DNA of 64,000 nt, from contig NZ_CAJLKP010000003.1 in assembly GCF_905207245.1 (NCBI RefSeq), positions 1-64,000 of the forward strand. The letters are read 5' to 3'. Source of the DNA: an uncultured Bacteroides sp. GTDB taxonomy: Bacteria; Bacteroidota; Bacteroidia; Bacteroidales; Bacteroidaceae. The position numbers and the translations under genes were made by a program. This document shows, piece after piece, positions 35,961-45,172 of this stretch (the first letter of the stretch is position 1; each line of letters begins with the position of its first letter). Below the pieces are notes generated by a model. It saw only the letters and a list, made by a program, of their open reading frames with translations. It did not search any database and was not told where the DNA came from.

Positions 35961-37946
35961 TTAATAACCATCATTACGAATCAGCAACGGGTTCTTATTG
36001 ATTTCACCGCCCGGAATCTGCTCATAATAATGACGCTTGTCAAATGTCACTCTACGACCTTCACGTTCCACTTCGTTCAAGAATATCCATTTGTTTTCAT
36101 CAAGAACCAGATACGGAAGTAATGTATGAGTATATACACCATCCTGGAACATGATATCAGCTATTCTCCAGCGACGAATATCAAACAAGCGATGATTTTC
36201 GAAACAGAGTTCACGGGCACGCTCATCACGAATATATTGCAGGTTTTCATCAATCACAAAACCATAAATCTCGGAACCTACATCTGCCGGATTAGCAACC
36301 ATCTCATGCCGGCTGGCACCTGCACGGTCACGTATCTCATTGATATGTTCGAAAGCTTCTGCTTTCAAATCTTCGTTACCGGTAATCAAGCCTAATTCAT
36401 AAGCAGCTTCTGCCCAGTTCAACAAGATTTCACCATAACGGAATACTTTCCAAGGTTGATAGTTAGTGAAGAATACGCGGGCATTGCTTCCGTCAGCCTG
36501 TACATATTTACGAATGCAAGCACCCATACGCGAATAACCTTCATCACCTGTACCTTCTGCCAAACCGTGTATACCGTTAATTTTCATCTTAACACCATTA
36601 ACCTCCTTGTATTCACCCGGTTGAGAAGCTCTTATACGGAACTGGTTGGTATAGTCGTTAACGCTTCCCTGCGTCTCTGCAGTACCATCAGCAGCAGTGC
36701 CCGGATAGCTTTTATATACACCACCCTGGAAGTCAAGTACTGTACCGGACATGGATTCAGTCATACCGGTAAAGTAGAAATTGGCACGGCATCTCGGTTC
36801 CATTTTATCCGTATCCCAGAGGTCAGTCACTTTGTCAAAACGTATCGGTTCACCGGTTTCTTCATTGGTGATGGCAGGCATCTCATAAAGTCCCATTAGT
36901 TCCCATGCAGGCTGAAGCGCAACACCTACGTCACCTGAAAGCCCTTCGCCCTTCGGCAACACCATACAATCCCAGCAGTGGAATAAGCTGGTATTGGTCG
37001 GAGTACTGGTATTAGGTCCATATTGCTTAACCATGATATCCTCTTCCGTATTCGGATTCAGGAACACTTCCGTATAAGCTTTTTCTTTATCTGCCCCAGT
37101 ATGGAGTTTGAATCCGGCTTTTTGTAAAAACTCACATGCATCATAAGCATATTGGAAAAATTCCTGTGCTTTGTCCTCGGGCATACCCATCAGACCAGCA
37201 GAAACAGCCGGACCGGTAACAGCAGTGTATTGAGTATATTTGGCAATGGAACCAGCATACAACATGGCGCGAGACATCAATGCCGCAGCAGCATAACGAT
37301 TCGCACGTCCTACTTCGTCTTTAGAAGCAGTTGCATTCTCCATAGCAAACTTCAAATCTTCATAAATGAACTTCCAGCAATCATATTCCGTATTACGTGG
37401 TTGCTGTAATTCTTCCAGTGGAGCTTTTGGATCGAGCACCTTGTCTACGATAGGTATACCACCATAGCGTTTCACGATTCCGAAATAGTAGAATGCACGC
37501 AAGAAACGAGCCTCGCCCAAATAGGCATTATAATCGTTTTCTTTATAATTATCGCGATAATTAGGCAATTGCTCCAACATATTGTTGATGTCGCGAATGC
37601 GATCATAAGGCCAGTATCCCCAACCATCGCCATAAGAAGTTCCGCGGCCTGTTGCCTCAGCAGCACAAGATGCCGGGCTACCCTTCTGGGCCTGCCACCT
37701 ATTACCACTATGCCAACCACTGGCATTTACTGTAGCATATCCCTTATCATCACCATTCTGGCAATAATTAAAATCTTCAATAGGAAGGTCCTGATACATC
37801 AGAGCAAGATATTTCTTGATACCATTGTCCGATTGAAACAGTACATTTTCGTAGATAAGTCCTTTTGGCTCCAGATCCAGGTCATAGCAGGAAGTCGCCG
37901 TAAGTCCTAATGCAGCTGCTACAAATATATATTTTAATGTTTTCAT
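35961..37946 (-). CDS. SusD/RagB family glycan-binding lipoprotein
   Basis: This 661-residue surface lipoprotein (ATSC, then YDLDLEPKG) binds the glycan and acts as the lid of the SusC transporter. It has the SusD-like N-terminal domain, tetratricopeptide-type helices (EARFLRAFYYFGIVKRYGGIPIVDKVL) and the C-terminal RagB motif (NHRLFDIRRWR, LPYLVLDENK). It is on the large side for the family. It is encoded 12 bp after SusC in operon T2. Confidence 0.96.
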   Translation of the reverse strand: MKTLKYIFVAAALGLTATSCYDLDLEPKGLIYENVLFQSDNGIKKYLALMYQDLPIEDFNYCQNGDDKGYATVNASGWHSGNRWQAQKGSPASCAAEATGRGTSYGDGWGYWPYDRIRDINNMLEQLPNYRDNYKENDYNAYLGEARFLRAFYYFGIVKRYGGIPIVDKVLDPKAPLEELQQPRNTEYDCWKFIYEDLKFAMENATASKDEVGRANRYAAAALMSRAMLYAGSIAKYTQYTAVTGPAVSAGLMGMPEDKAQEFFQYAYDACEFLQKAGFKLHTGADKEKAYTEVFLNPNTEEDIMVKQYGPNTSTPTNTSLFHCWDCMVLPKGEGLSGDVGVALQPAWELMGLYEMPAITNEETGEPIRFDKVTDLWDTDKMEPRCRANFYFTGMTESMSGTVLDFQGGVYKSYPGTAADGTAETQGSVNDYTNQFRIRASQPGEYKEVNGVKMKINGIHGLAEGTGDEGYSRMGACIRKYVQADGSNARVFFTNYQPWKVFRYGEILLNWAEAAYELGLITGNEDLKAEAFEHINEIRDRAGASRHEMVANPADVGSEIYGFVIDENLQYIRDERARELCFENHRLFDIRRWRIADIMFQDGVYTHTLLPYLVLDENKWIFLNEVEREGRRVTFDKRHYYEQIPGGEINKNPLLIRNDGY

Positions 37947-37958
37947 ATTCTATTATCT

Positions 37959-40900
37959 TTAGAATTTAATAGTTGCACCAATATTAAACGAACGGTTCAC
38001 AGGGTAATTGTAGAACAAGACACTATCTTTGTTAGGATCATCATTTACACCACCTCTTGCTCCGGGACGTTCCGGATCTATATTATCCAAACCAGTAAAA
38101 GTTAAGAGATTGTAAGCATTGAAATAAACACGAAGATCTTTAATGCCCGCCTTAGCCAACCATGTTTTTGGCAGTGTGTAACCTATTTCCAAAGTTTTCA
38201 GACGCAAATAAGAGGTATTCTTAATACCTGTTCCTGCATTACTGAAACTGTGACCGGTGGCCGGATATAATCCTGAGATCCATTGGGTATTCGGATTGAA
38301 AGGATCGTCACTCGGATTAGCCGTATGCCAACGATCAAGATAAATATCCAACACGGCACCGCCATTGAATGGTCCTACTTCTGTAAACACTTCAGTATAA
38401 GAATTGTATACGCCTGCTGCGCCCTGCCAGTTCAGAGAAAGATCAATACCTTTCCATTCGGCACCCATTACAAAACCATAATTGAACACCGGCAGGTTAT
38501 AAGTTGCCATCGGATGATTATCTTCACCATTAATTATACCATCACCATTCCAGTCTTGATAGTAATAGTCACCCGGCAATGTTCCCTGACCATATCCGCC
38601 ACCGGTAACATTGTGATAACGAATTTGCTCATAGCTACTGAATCGTCCACCTTCCTCATAAGAGAACCAGATATCTTTGTTACGTCCTGATACGTCCCTA
38701 CGACGCCAAGCATCCATAGAGTTGCTGGCCTGACTGTCCTGACGATAATCCCAACGATTCTTGGTAGCAGAAATTTGTCCGCCAACCCAATAATTCACCC
38801 CAGCTACTCTATTGCGGTGATTCAAGCTGATCTCCCAACCAAAGGTTTGGTCGCTATTCAGATTCTCTTTCGGCAGAGAAGCACCTACCGTACCCGGAAT
38901 GATAGTTGAAGAAGTATCAAGTAAGCCACTACGCTTACGCTTGAACACTTCAAATGTACCGCTCAACTTTTGGTTCCAAAGGTCGAAATCCAAACCAAGG
39001 TTATAGGTTTCAGCAGTATACCAGGTCAAATCAGGATTAGGAATAGAAGTTGCAGCAACACCAGCCATTAGTGCACCATTATAGAACCAGCCGATTTTAT
39101 CTTTTTCGATATTATACGCTACTACATTCTGAGGATACGTGTTCGCACCTCCATCATCACCCATCTTACCGTAAGATCCCCGAAGTTTCAAATTGGTAAG
39201 AAAAGGAACCAATTCTTTCATAAATGCTTCTTCACTTATGCGCCAACCAGCAGATACGGATGGGAAGAATCCCCAACGCGCCCCTTTCGGGAAACTGGAA
39301 GAACCATCGTAACGGAAAGCAAAATCCACCATATAACGTCCTTTATAATCGTAGTTTACTTTACCTACAACAGACTGGCGGGTTTTGTCACCGGCACCTC
39401 CCATCGAGCCTATCTGATCCTTCTCTTCACCATAAATCAGATATTCACCATCCAACTGCATGACGCGTTGTGCATAAAAGTTATCCCAATTGTTGTACTG
39501 TTCTTCAAACAACACCATAGCACCAACATTGTGATCTCCAAACTTATTGGCGTAGTTCAAAGAAAGTTGCATCACTGTTCCATAGCTCGGATCGGTATTG
39601 CGTCTCAGATTACTGTCTGCATTACGATCGAAACTTTCCATTGTACCATCTTCCCTCTTATTATACAATTTATAAGCACGCTTATAGCTGGTATTATTGG
39701 TGGTGTAATAGTCATAGCTATAAAAAGCCTTTGCGCTCAAGCCCTTTACTCCCGGAATGTCATAAGTCAATGCCAAAGCACCATTAAAGTTGACACGTTT
39801 CTCACGGCGATAACCGGTAAGGTCACTATTGGTGGCAGCTACAGGATTTTCAGGTTCACCCATTTCGCTATCCCAAGCAGGGTAATTATGGTCACCGTCT
39901 ACATAAGCCTCCGAAGTCGGTCGGTAAGTCCAAGCCTTCTTATACACAGACCAAATATCGGTAAACGGCTGATTCTTTTCATCCATATAACCACTGGTTT
40001 GTATAGTAGCTTTTAAACGGTTAGTAATCTTGGCGTCGATATTGCTACGGAAATTCCAACGATCATAATTCAAGGAACCGCTCTTATAAGAACCTTCCTG
40101 TTTCAAATAAGCGAGGTTAAAGAAATAATTCACTTTCTCGGAACCACCATTCACGCTAACATTATATTGTTGCTGCGGAACATTGTCATCGAACAACTCT
40201 TTTGTCCAGTTCGTACTTTTTTTCCTTCCGGTACTGTACTCCATCATATCTTGCCAAGTGTATTTAGCAGGAGTTCGATTCGGATAAGTGTTGTCACCAA
40301 AAGCATTATAATATTTCTCATTAATAAGTAACATATGGTCTGCTGCACTTGCTGTTTGCGGCACATAGAGGAACTGCTGCCAACCGTAATTAGCAGAGAA
40401 TGTAATGTCGAACTTGCCATTAGAAGCTTCACCATGCTTAGTAGTAACCAAAATTACACCGTTGGCAGCACGCACACCATAGATAGCAGCAGAAGCATCT
40501 TTCAATACAGATACATTATCTATTTCATTGGCATCCATACGTGAGAAATACGCCTTATCGCGAGGGATACCATCAACTACAATCAACGGTTCACCCATAC
40601 CACGAATATCAATAGCATTGTCAAATTCACCAGGTTGTGAACTCTTCTGTGAAATACGCACACCGGGAATTTTACCAGAAAGCATGTTCACCACATTTTC
40701 ATTCTTGGTAACAGCTATTTCTTTATTATTGATGGCAGAAACAGCACCTGTCAATGTAGCTTTCTTCTGTGTACCATAACCAACAACAACTACTTCTTCC
40801 AAAGCTTGACTATCTTCCTTCAATGTAATTTTCAGGCTAGTTTTGTCGGCTGCAACTACAGCATCGATATAGCCGATAAAAGAAATTGTCAGCTTCTCTT

Positions 40901-41141
40901 TTGCATCGGCAGCTATTTCAAACTCACCGTTAATATCGGTGATGACACCACGAGTGGTACCATTCACCCGAACATTGGCTCCTATGACAGTTTCGCCTGT
41001 TTGGTCAACTACAGTACCGCGAACAATGCGGTTCTGTGCTGACATAGGCAATGCCGTCAGGAGACATAAAAGCGCAAACATCATCGATTTCCATGAAAAG
41101 AATGCACTTCTATCATTATTATTCAGATTTATATTTTCCAT
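37959..41141 (-). CDS. SusC/RagA family TonB-dependent glycan transporter
   Basis: This 1060-residue outer membrane transporter imports oligosaccharides with energy from TonB. After the signal peptide (cut near MSAQ) come a carboxypeptidase-like domain (about residues 38-115; IVRGTVVDQTGETVIGANV), the TonB box region EEVVVVGYGTQKK, the plug (KIPGVRI, DIRGMGEPLIVVDGIPRD) and a 22-strand barrel ending INIGATIKF-like (FNIGATIKF). There is no STN domain, so it should not signal to a sigma/anti-sigma pair. It lies behind the DUF4988 gene and a hairpin. Confidence 0.97.
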   Translation of the reverse strand: MENINLNNNDRSAFFSWKSMMFALLCLLTALPMSAQNRIVRGTVVDQTGETVIGANVRVNGTTRGVITDINGEFEIAADAKEKLTISFIGYIDAVVAADKTSLKITLKEDSQALEEVVVVGYGTQKKATLTGAVSAINNKEIAVTKNENVVNMLSGKIPGVRISQKSSQPGEFDNAIDIRGMGEPLIVVDGIPRDKAYFSRMDANEIDNVSVLKDASAAIYGVRAANGVILVTTKHGEASNGKFDITFSANYGWQQFLYVPQTASAADHMLLINEKYYNAFGDNTYPNRTPAKYTWQDMMEYSTGRKKSTNWTKELFDDNVPQQQYNVSVNGGSEKVNYFFNLAYLKQEGSYKSGSLNYDRWNFRSNIDAKITNRLKATIQTSGYMDEKNQPFTDIWSVYKKAWTYRPTSEAYVDGDHNYPAWDSEMGEPENPVAATNSDLTGYRREKRVNFNGALALTYDIPGVKGLSAKAFYSYDYYTTNNTSYKRAYKLYNKREDGTMESFDRNADSNLRRNTDPSYGTVMQLSLNYANKFGDHNVGAMVLFEEQYNNWDNFYAQRVMQLDGEYLIYGEEKDQIGSMGGAGDKTRQSVVGKVNYDYKGRYMVDFAFRYDGSSSFPKGARWGFFPSVSAGWRISEEAFMKELVPFLTNLKLRGSYGKMGDDGGANTYPQNVVAYNIEKDKIGWFYNGALMAGVAATSIPNPDLTWYTAETYNLGLDFDLWNQKLSGTFEVFKRKRSGLLDTSSTIIPGTVGASLPKENLNSDQTFGWEISLNHRNRVAGVNYWVGGQISATKNRWDYRQDSQASNSMDAWRRRDVSGRNKDIWFSYEEGGRFSSYEQIRYHNVTGGGYGQGTLPGDYYYQDWNGDGIINGEDNHPMATYNLPVFNYGFVMGAEWKGIDLSLNWQGAAGVYNSYTEVFTEVGPFNGGAVLDIYLDRWHTANPSDDPFNPNTQWISGLYPATGHSFSNAGTGIKNTSYLRLKTLEIGYTLPKTWLAKAGIKDLRVYFNAYNLLTFTGLDNIDPERPGARGGVNDDPNKDSVLFYNYPVNRSFNIGATIKF

Positions 41142-41170
41142 GTTATTCTCTATCTATTTAGAAAAGGTCT

Positions 41171-41208
41171 ATAAGAAAGTCTCTATTTGTCTCAAGAGAC
41201 TTTCTTAT
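41171..41208 (-). promoter_or_regulatory. Hairpin between the DUF4988 gene and susC
   Basis: ATAAGAAAGTCTCT (41171-41184) pairs perfectly with AGAGACTTTCTTAT (41195-41208). It lies 13 bp after the DUF4988 stop and 29 bp before the susC ATG. With no long T-run on the minus strand it looks more like an attenuator or an mRNA processing/stability site than a full terminator. Confidence 0.6.
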
Positions 41209-41221
41209 TATTATTTTTAAA

Positions 41222-42940
41222 TTACTCTTCTATCTTAGTAGGGTTATCCACTACACCCTCAGCACAATCACGACGATTGATCCAAAGGAAGCACAAACAG
41301 CCGTCACTAATGTCTCTAGAGCCATAAGCATATTCAAAACGAACACCAAAGCCTACACGAAGAGCCCAGCCGCCATAAGCCTCTGTTGTTTCTAAGTTAC
41401 CCTCATTTGTGATTTTAAGACCATTAGCCACCATAGTAGAACCATTAAGCCCATCAAATCCATTCAGAATTTCACCATTGCACTCAGCACCGGCAAACGC
41501 TTTCTTTTCATCATCACTCATAACCCAACTACGACGTTGAGAGGAAGCGATAGAAATCTGGCGGTTATAATAGACAATATTACCTTGGAGTTGCTTACCT
41601 AAATCATCCACAACCAAAGACGAACCATCAGAATAAACAAGATTATCACCATCAACCTCAGCGACATACCCCTGAAGAGCCTCTACAATCTTGGCACCAC
41701 CCTCACCATGTTTCAAAGATAATTTATCATTGGCTATCACATCATATAAATTAAGACTGTTTACTCCAGGAGCAACAACTACAGGCGCACCTTCGTTCGT
41801 ACCTTCTGCAGGCATCTCACCATATTCTACGTGTGGCTCACCTAAGCCTTTCAAAGAGCCTTTAAACACGTCATCTGCAACAGCAGCCAACGGATCTGTT
41901 ACTACTACATAAATTTTAGCCTTCACAATGTCATGTGCAAGCACATTTATCAAGAACCCTGAACGATCTGCATTCTCATTGAAGCTCGTTCCTGGTCTTT
42001 CACTAAATTTCCACGTACCGTCAGCTTTCAAACTAGACTTCAGCATTTCATTTTTTTCCTGTGCCTTGCCCCCCGGTTGTTTACTTGCTGCTGCAACAGC
42101 AAACTCAACCCCTTCAGGAAGTTCAGAGAACAAATCTTTGAAATTGAATTCTTTCAGCAAATCAAGGCCATTGATAGTCATCTCTTTGAAACCGTCAGCG
42201 AGGTCTTTCGGAGCATAATCGGCCTTAATCGTAACGCCACCCAAGTCTTCAGCTACGGAGGAGAAGTCATCAGATACTTTCACATTGAAATAATTGGAAC
42301 CAATAATCGTTCCCTTGAGATTCATTTGGAGAGAAACAGCATAAGTTTTTCCAGCTTCTGCTTCACCAAGCGCTTTAATAGGAACTTTAATAAAATCGCC
42401 TTCCAATGTAGCATCTCCACTCACTTTAAACTGTTCACCATCAGTAGCACGAGTAAGTACATGAGACTCAGCAATTGTAAATTGGGCACCATCCAAACTT
42501 TTGAGAGCCGGTCTTGCCAAGAAGTTCACAGTAACACCAGCATTACCTATCTCTACAACACCATCTATCGTCTCCGGACTATAAATCAGTGAGTTTACTA
42601 AAGATCCCAATGGAAGAACATACTTTTCACCTTCTATTGTAATGATAGCCTCCGTATCAGTAACTACTATAGAAATGCTTCCTCCTCCCGGCTTTATCAC
42701 AATTTTCTGCCCGTCACTCAACGTTAATGTATACGTGCCATTACTTTCATCTACCTTCGTAATACTTGCACCGGTCATCAACGCTTTACCCAATTGTGTT
42801 TTGATGTCGTCAATTGCCACTTCGATTACTGATACTCTTGACTTCAAATCATCAACATCATCATTATTACATGAAGTAAAGGTTCCTGTTGAAAGAACCA
42901 CCGCTCCAAACAGGAGCGCATTAAAAAATCGTTTGTTCAT
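41222..42940 (-). CDS. Lipoprotein with DUF4988 (PL29 N-terminal-like) coiled-coil domain
   Basis: This 572-residue predicted lipoprotein starts at MNKRFFNALLFGAVV with Cys in TFTSCNNDD. The first part (about residues 25-90) is a DUF4988-like segment: the coiled coil DDLKSRVSVIEVAIDDIKTQ and a domain built on GTYTLTLSDGQKIVI. No lyase domain follows. The remainder is acidic and beta-rich, without catalytic motifs I can recognise, and ends in an unusually Cys-containing segment (DGCLCFLWINRRDCAEG). It is the first gene of operon T2, ahead of SusC. It may be a surface glycan-binding protein. Confidence 0.85.
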   Translation of the reverse strand: MNKRFFNALLFGAVVLSTGTFTSCNNDDVDDLKSRVSVIEVAIDDIKTQLGKALMTGASITKVDESNGTYTLTLSDGQKIVIKPGGGSISIVVTDTEAIITIEGEKYVLPLGSLVNSLIYSPETIDGVVEIGNAGVTVNFLARPALKSLDGAQFTIAESHVLTRATDGEQFKVSGDATLEGDFIKVPIKALGEAEAGKTYAVSLQMNLKGTIIGSNYFNVKVSDDFSSVAEDLGGVTIKADYAPKDLADGFKEMTINGLDLLKEFNFKDLFSELPEGVEFAVAAASKQPGGKAQEKNEMLKSSLKADGTWKFSERPGTSFNENADRSGFLINVLAHDIVKAKIYVVVTDPLAAVADDVFKGSLKGLGEPHVEYGEMPAEGTNEGAPVVVAPGVNSLNLYDVIANDKLSLKHGEGGAKIVEALQGYVAEVDGDNLVYSDGSSLVVDDLGKQLQGNIVYYNRQISIASSQRRSWVMSDDEKKAFAGAECNGEILNGFDGLNGSTMVANGLKITNEGNLETTEAYGGWALRVGFGVRFEYAYGSRDISDGCLCFLWINRRDCAEGVVDNPTKIEE

Positions 42941-43023
42941 AATAATTAAATTAAAAGTTGGTAAATATATAATTTCAGTCACTTAAAAAACTTTATCCTT
43001 TCAGCTTGCCTAAAGAAGACAAT

Positions 43024-43065
43024 TCAGAGGGGAGGAGACTTTACATATACTTGTGCATTTTTCAT
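43024..43065 (-). CDS. Possible 13-codon leader peptide
   Basis: In the long (about 155 nt) 5' leader of operon T2 there is a short frame with ATG, encoding MKNAQVYVKSPPL and a stop. It contains a Pro-Pro pair, which can slow ribosomes. I see no strong ribosome-binding site. It may be chance. Confidence 0.2.
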   Translation of the reverse strand: MKNAQVYVKSPPL

Positions 43066-43100
43066 ATTTATTAAATTAGAGTTTTAAAATTCTATGAGGG

Positions 43101-43147
43101 CAAAAGTATGGGGTTGGCGTTAATATTATCCTTAAAAAGACATTAAT
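43101..43147 (-). promoter_or_regulatory. Operon T2 promoter with phased hexamer array
   Basis: The -7 box TACTTTTG is at 43101-43108 (minus). Plus-strand hexamers are GTTAAT 43119, CTTAAA 43131 and ATTAAT 43142, at +18, +30 and +41 from the box start. Unlike the other four units, the box lies about 160 bp before the first gene, leaving a long 5' leader. Confidence 0.72.
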
Positions 43148-43287
43148 CGGAGCACTTTTTTTGCCGCAAAATAGAGTCTTAGGCGCATTTTAACAGATGC
43201 ACCTTAAAAAAGAATATATAAATAGATTAATTGAAGAAATAAGGAAAGTTTCGGGTGAAGTTTAAACGATATCCAAGTGGTGTTTAA

Positions 43288-43345
43288 CTACCCATAAGTA
43301 GTTATTCATTCACTACGTAGTAGCCAGGCAACTACTTATGGGTAG
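43288..43345. repeat. 16-bp intergenic inverted repeat
   Basis: CTACCCATAAGTAGTT (43288-43303) pairs perfectly with AACTACTTATGGGTAG (43330-43345). The loop holds the palindrome CTACGTAG (43313-43320). It stands between the T1 terminator and the T2 promoter, in a gap of about 520 bp that otherwise contains only those elements and the leader. Confidence 0.75.
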
Positions 43346-43391
43346 ATAAGAAACTAGTACGTAGCTGCAGGAAAGCACCTCATAAAAATAA

Positions 43392-43435
43392 GGCTTGCAG
43401 TTTTATAACCCAAACAGGTCATAAAGCTGCAAGCC
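43392..43435 (-). terminator. Terminator of operon T1
   Basis: GGCTTGCAGTTTTAT (43392-43406) pairs with ATAAAGCTGCAAGCC (43421-43435) with one mismatch. On the minus strand the stem is followed by TTATTTTTATG. It lies 28 bp after the GH43 stop. Confidence 0.8.
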
Positions 43436-43462
43436 ACGATTAATTAATTCTTATCCTACAGG

Positions 43463-45172
43463 TTATTTCCCGACACCATTTTCATTGAAAGCAGTGACAG
43501 AAAAATAATATTCCGAATCTCTATTAAAATAACGAGCTTCATATTGGTTGTCATAAACTACCATGGAGTGGGTAAGTTTCTCTTTCCGCGTTCCCCAACG
43601 TAAAATATAGCCAGTCACATTATCCTGTGGTTCCCAACTAAAACGGTAGATACGTTTATCATTTTCATCACGTGAAGCCTGGAAGCCTGTTACTACAGCA
43701 GGAACTTTGCCACCACCCTGACCGAAAACGCGTAAACCGAATAAAGAGAAACAGCCTTCCATATCTTTCGCATTGTAAATTCTCAGGTATTGCATTTTTG
43801 TAGGAGTATTCAAAGTATGCAGTTTATGAGGAGCATCTTCCTCATTCTTTTCTTCATCTACCAGACGAATCCAGTTTTTTCCATCGGTTGAACCTTCAAT
43901 ATAATATTGGTAAACCACCGGTCCATGAGGAGCATGAACATTGAAATTGTGATCGGCAAAATTGACTTGGATAGCATTTATCTCCATCAGTTTGCCAAGA
44001 TCCATTTGCAACCATTCGCCTTTATTACCAGTTTGGGCAGACCACCAGGTTTCAACTTGTTCATCATTTGCCAGTTCCGGTTCATAGCCTTCAAGAAAGG
44101 AAGATGCAAATACCTTTTTCTTATACGAAAGTAAGTTCCAACCCATGTTGATATCTTCTTTTTCAAAGTCCACTTTCCTGCCGGGAACGCAGAATGGGTA
44201 ATCGGCAAAAGTGGTAAGCGCATACATACCGTATTTATCGGAAACAACGACCGGGAATATACCTAAACGGCGTTCAAACCAATGACGCACGGAAATTGTC
44301 ATAGAGGCTATATGCCAATAATTGCCATACTTATCTTTGAATGTATGACCATGTCCTGCACCACCGATAAAGCCACCGGGTTTGAAAGAAAAAGGATTGT
44401 CTTCTACGTATTCAAAGGGGCCTAACGGATTATCACCTACATAATTACCATCACCATAAATACGATATTGGGTACCGGGAGCAGCATATTGCAAATAATA
44501 ACGCCCATTATGTTTCAGTACACAAGGACCTTCATTCCAGCCTTGACGTGGTTCTTCATTATTCTTTCCAGGAACTTCCCAACCATATTTATCACCATTA
44601 TGTTCAATCAGAGGTTTAGGTTCTCCGATAGCACAGAAACCATTCTTCGGATCTACTTCCACACCCACAATCGGATCTACATCAGAGCATCCCCAATATA
44701 GATAGACCTTTCCATCATCGTCTTTAAAGAAAGCCGGATCATGCTGACGGTAAGTCAACTTCGTATCTACTTCTTCCCAAGTATCCGTCTCGGGATGGGC
44801 ATTCTTGAAAATCCGGGTATTTCCGCTGGATGCAGTAAAGTAAAGCGTATCATCATAAACAAGAATGGTAGGAGCATAATCTTCCAAGGTCGGAATAGTA
44901 GTACAGGGAATATACTCCCATTTAGCCAGATCTTCGGAACGCCAGTAACCACCAGATTTGGAAGCAAACATGTAATAATATCCCTTGAAATATTCCAGTA
45001 CCGGGTCGGCTGCTTCACGCCGTGACTCCTCGTTCGGTTGGAAACGATAATTCAAATCTATAGGATTGGTAACAATCCTTTCATTATGAACTGTTTTCTG
45101 TTCTGTTGATGCACAACTTACGATCAGTCCTGAAACCAAAGCTATGCTCATTAATTTGGCTATGTTTTTCAT
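43463..45172 (-). CDS. GH43 family lipoprotein with F5/8-type and fibronectin-III domains
   Basis: This 569-residue predicted lipoprotein (LIVSC) has three parts. The first is a GH43 propeller (about residues 45-330; REAADPVLEYFKGYYYMFAS, RQHDPAFFKDDDGKVYLYWG, WNEGPCVLKHNGRYYLQYA). The second is a discoidin/F5-8-type sugar-binding sandwich (about 345-480; EWLQMDLGKLMEINAIQVNF, FSLFGLRVFG). The third is a terminal fibronectin-III domain (VTGYILRWG, YYFSVTAFNENG). It is a different GH43 branch from the other three in the PUL. Its ATG overlaps the GH31 stop by 4 bp, so the two are translationally coupled. Confidence 0.92.
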   Translation of the reverse strand: MKNIAKLMSIALVSGLIVSCASTEQKTVHNERIVTNPIDLNYRFQPNEESRREAADPVLEYFKGYYYMFASKSGGYWRSEDLAKWEYIPCTTIPTLEDYAPTILVYDDTLYFTASSGNTRIFKNAHPETDTWEEVDTKLTYRQHDPAFFKDDDGKVYLYWGCSDVDPIVGVEVDPKNGFCAIGEPKPLIEHNGDKYGWEVPGKNNEEPRQGWNEGPCVLKHNGRYYLQYAAPGTQYRIYGDGNYVGDNPLGPFEYVEDNPFSFKPGGFIGGAGHGHTFKDKYGNYWHIASMTISVRHWFERRLGIFPVVVSDKYGMYALTTFADYPFCVPGRKVDFEKEDINMGWNLLSYKKKVFASSFLEGYEPELANDEQVETWWSAQTGNKGEWLQMDLGKLMEINAIQVNFADHNFNVHAPHGPVVYQYYIEGSTDGKNWIRLVDEEKNEEDAPHKLHTLNTPTKMQYLRIYNAKDMEGCFSLFGLRVFGQGGGKVPAVVTGFQASRDENDKRIYRFSWEPQDNVTGYILRWGTRKEKLTHSMVVYDNQYEARYFNRDSEYYFSVTAFNENGVGK

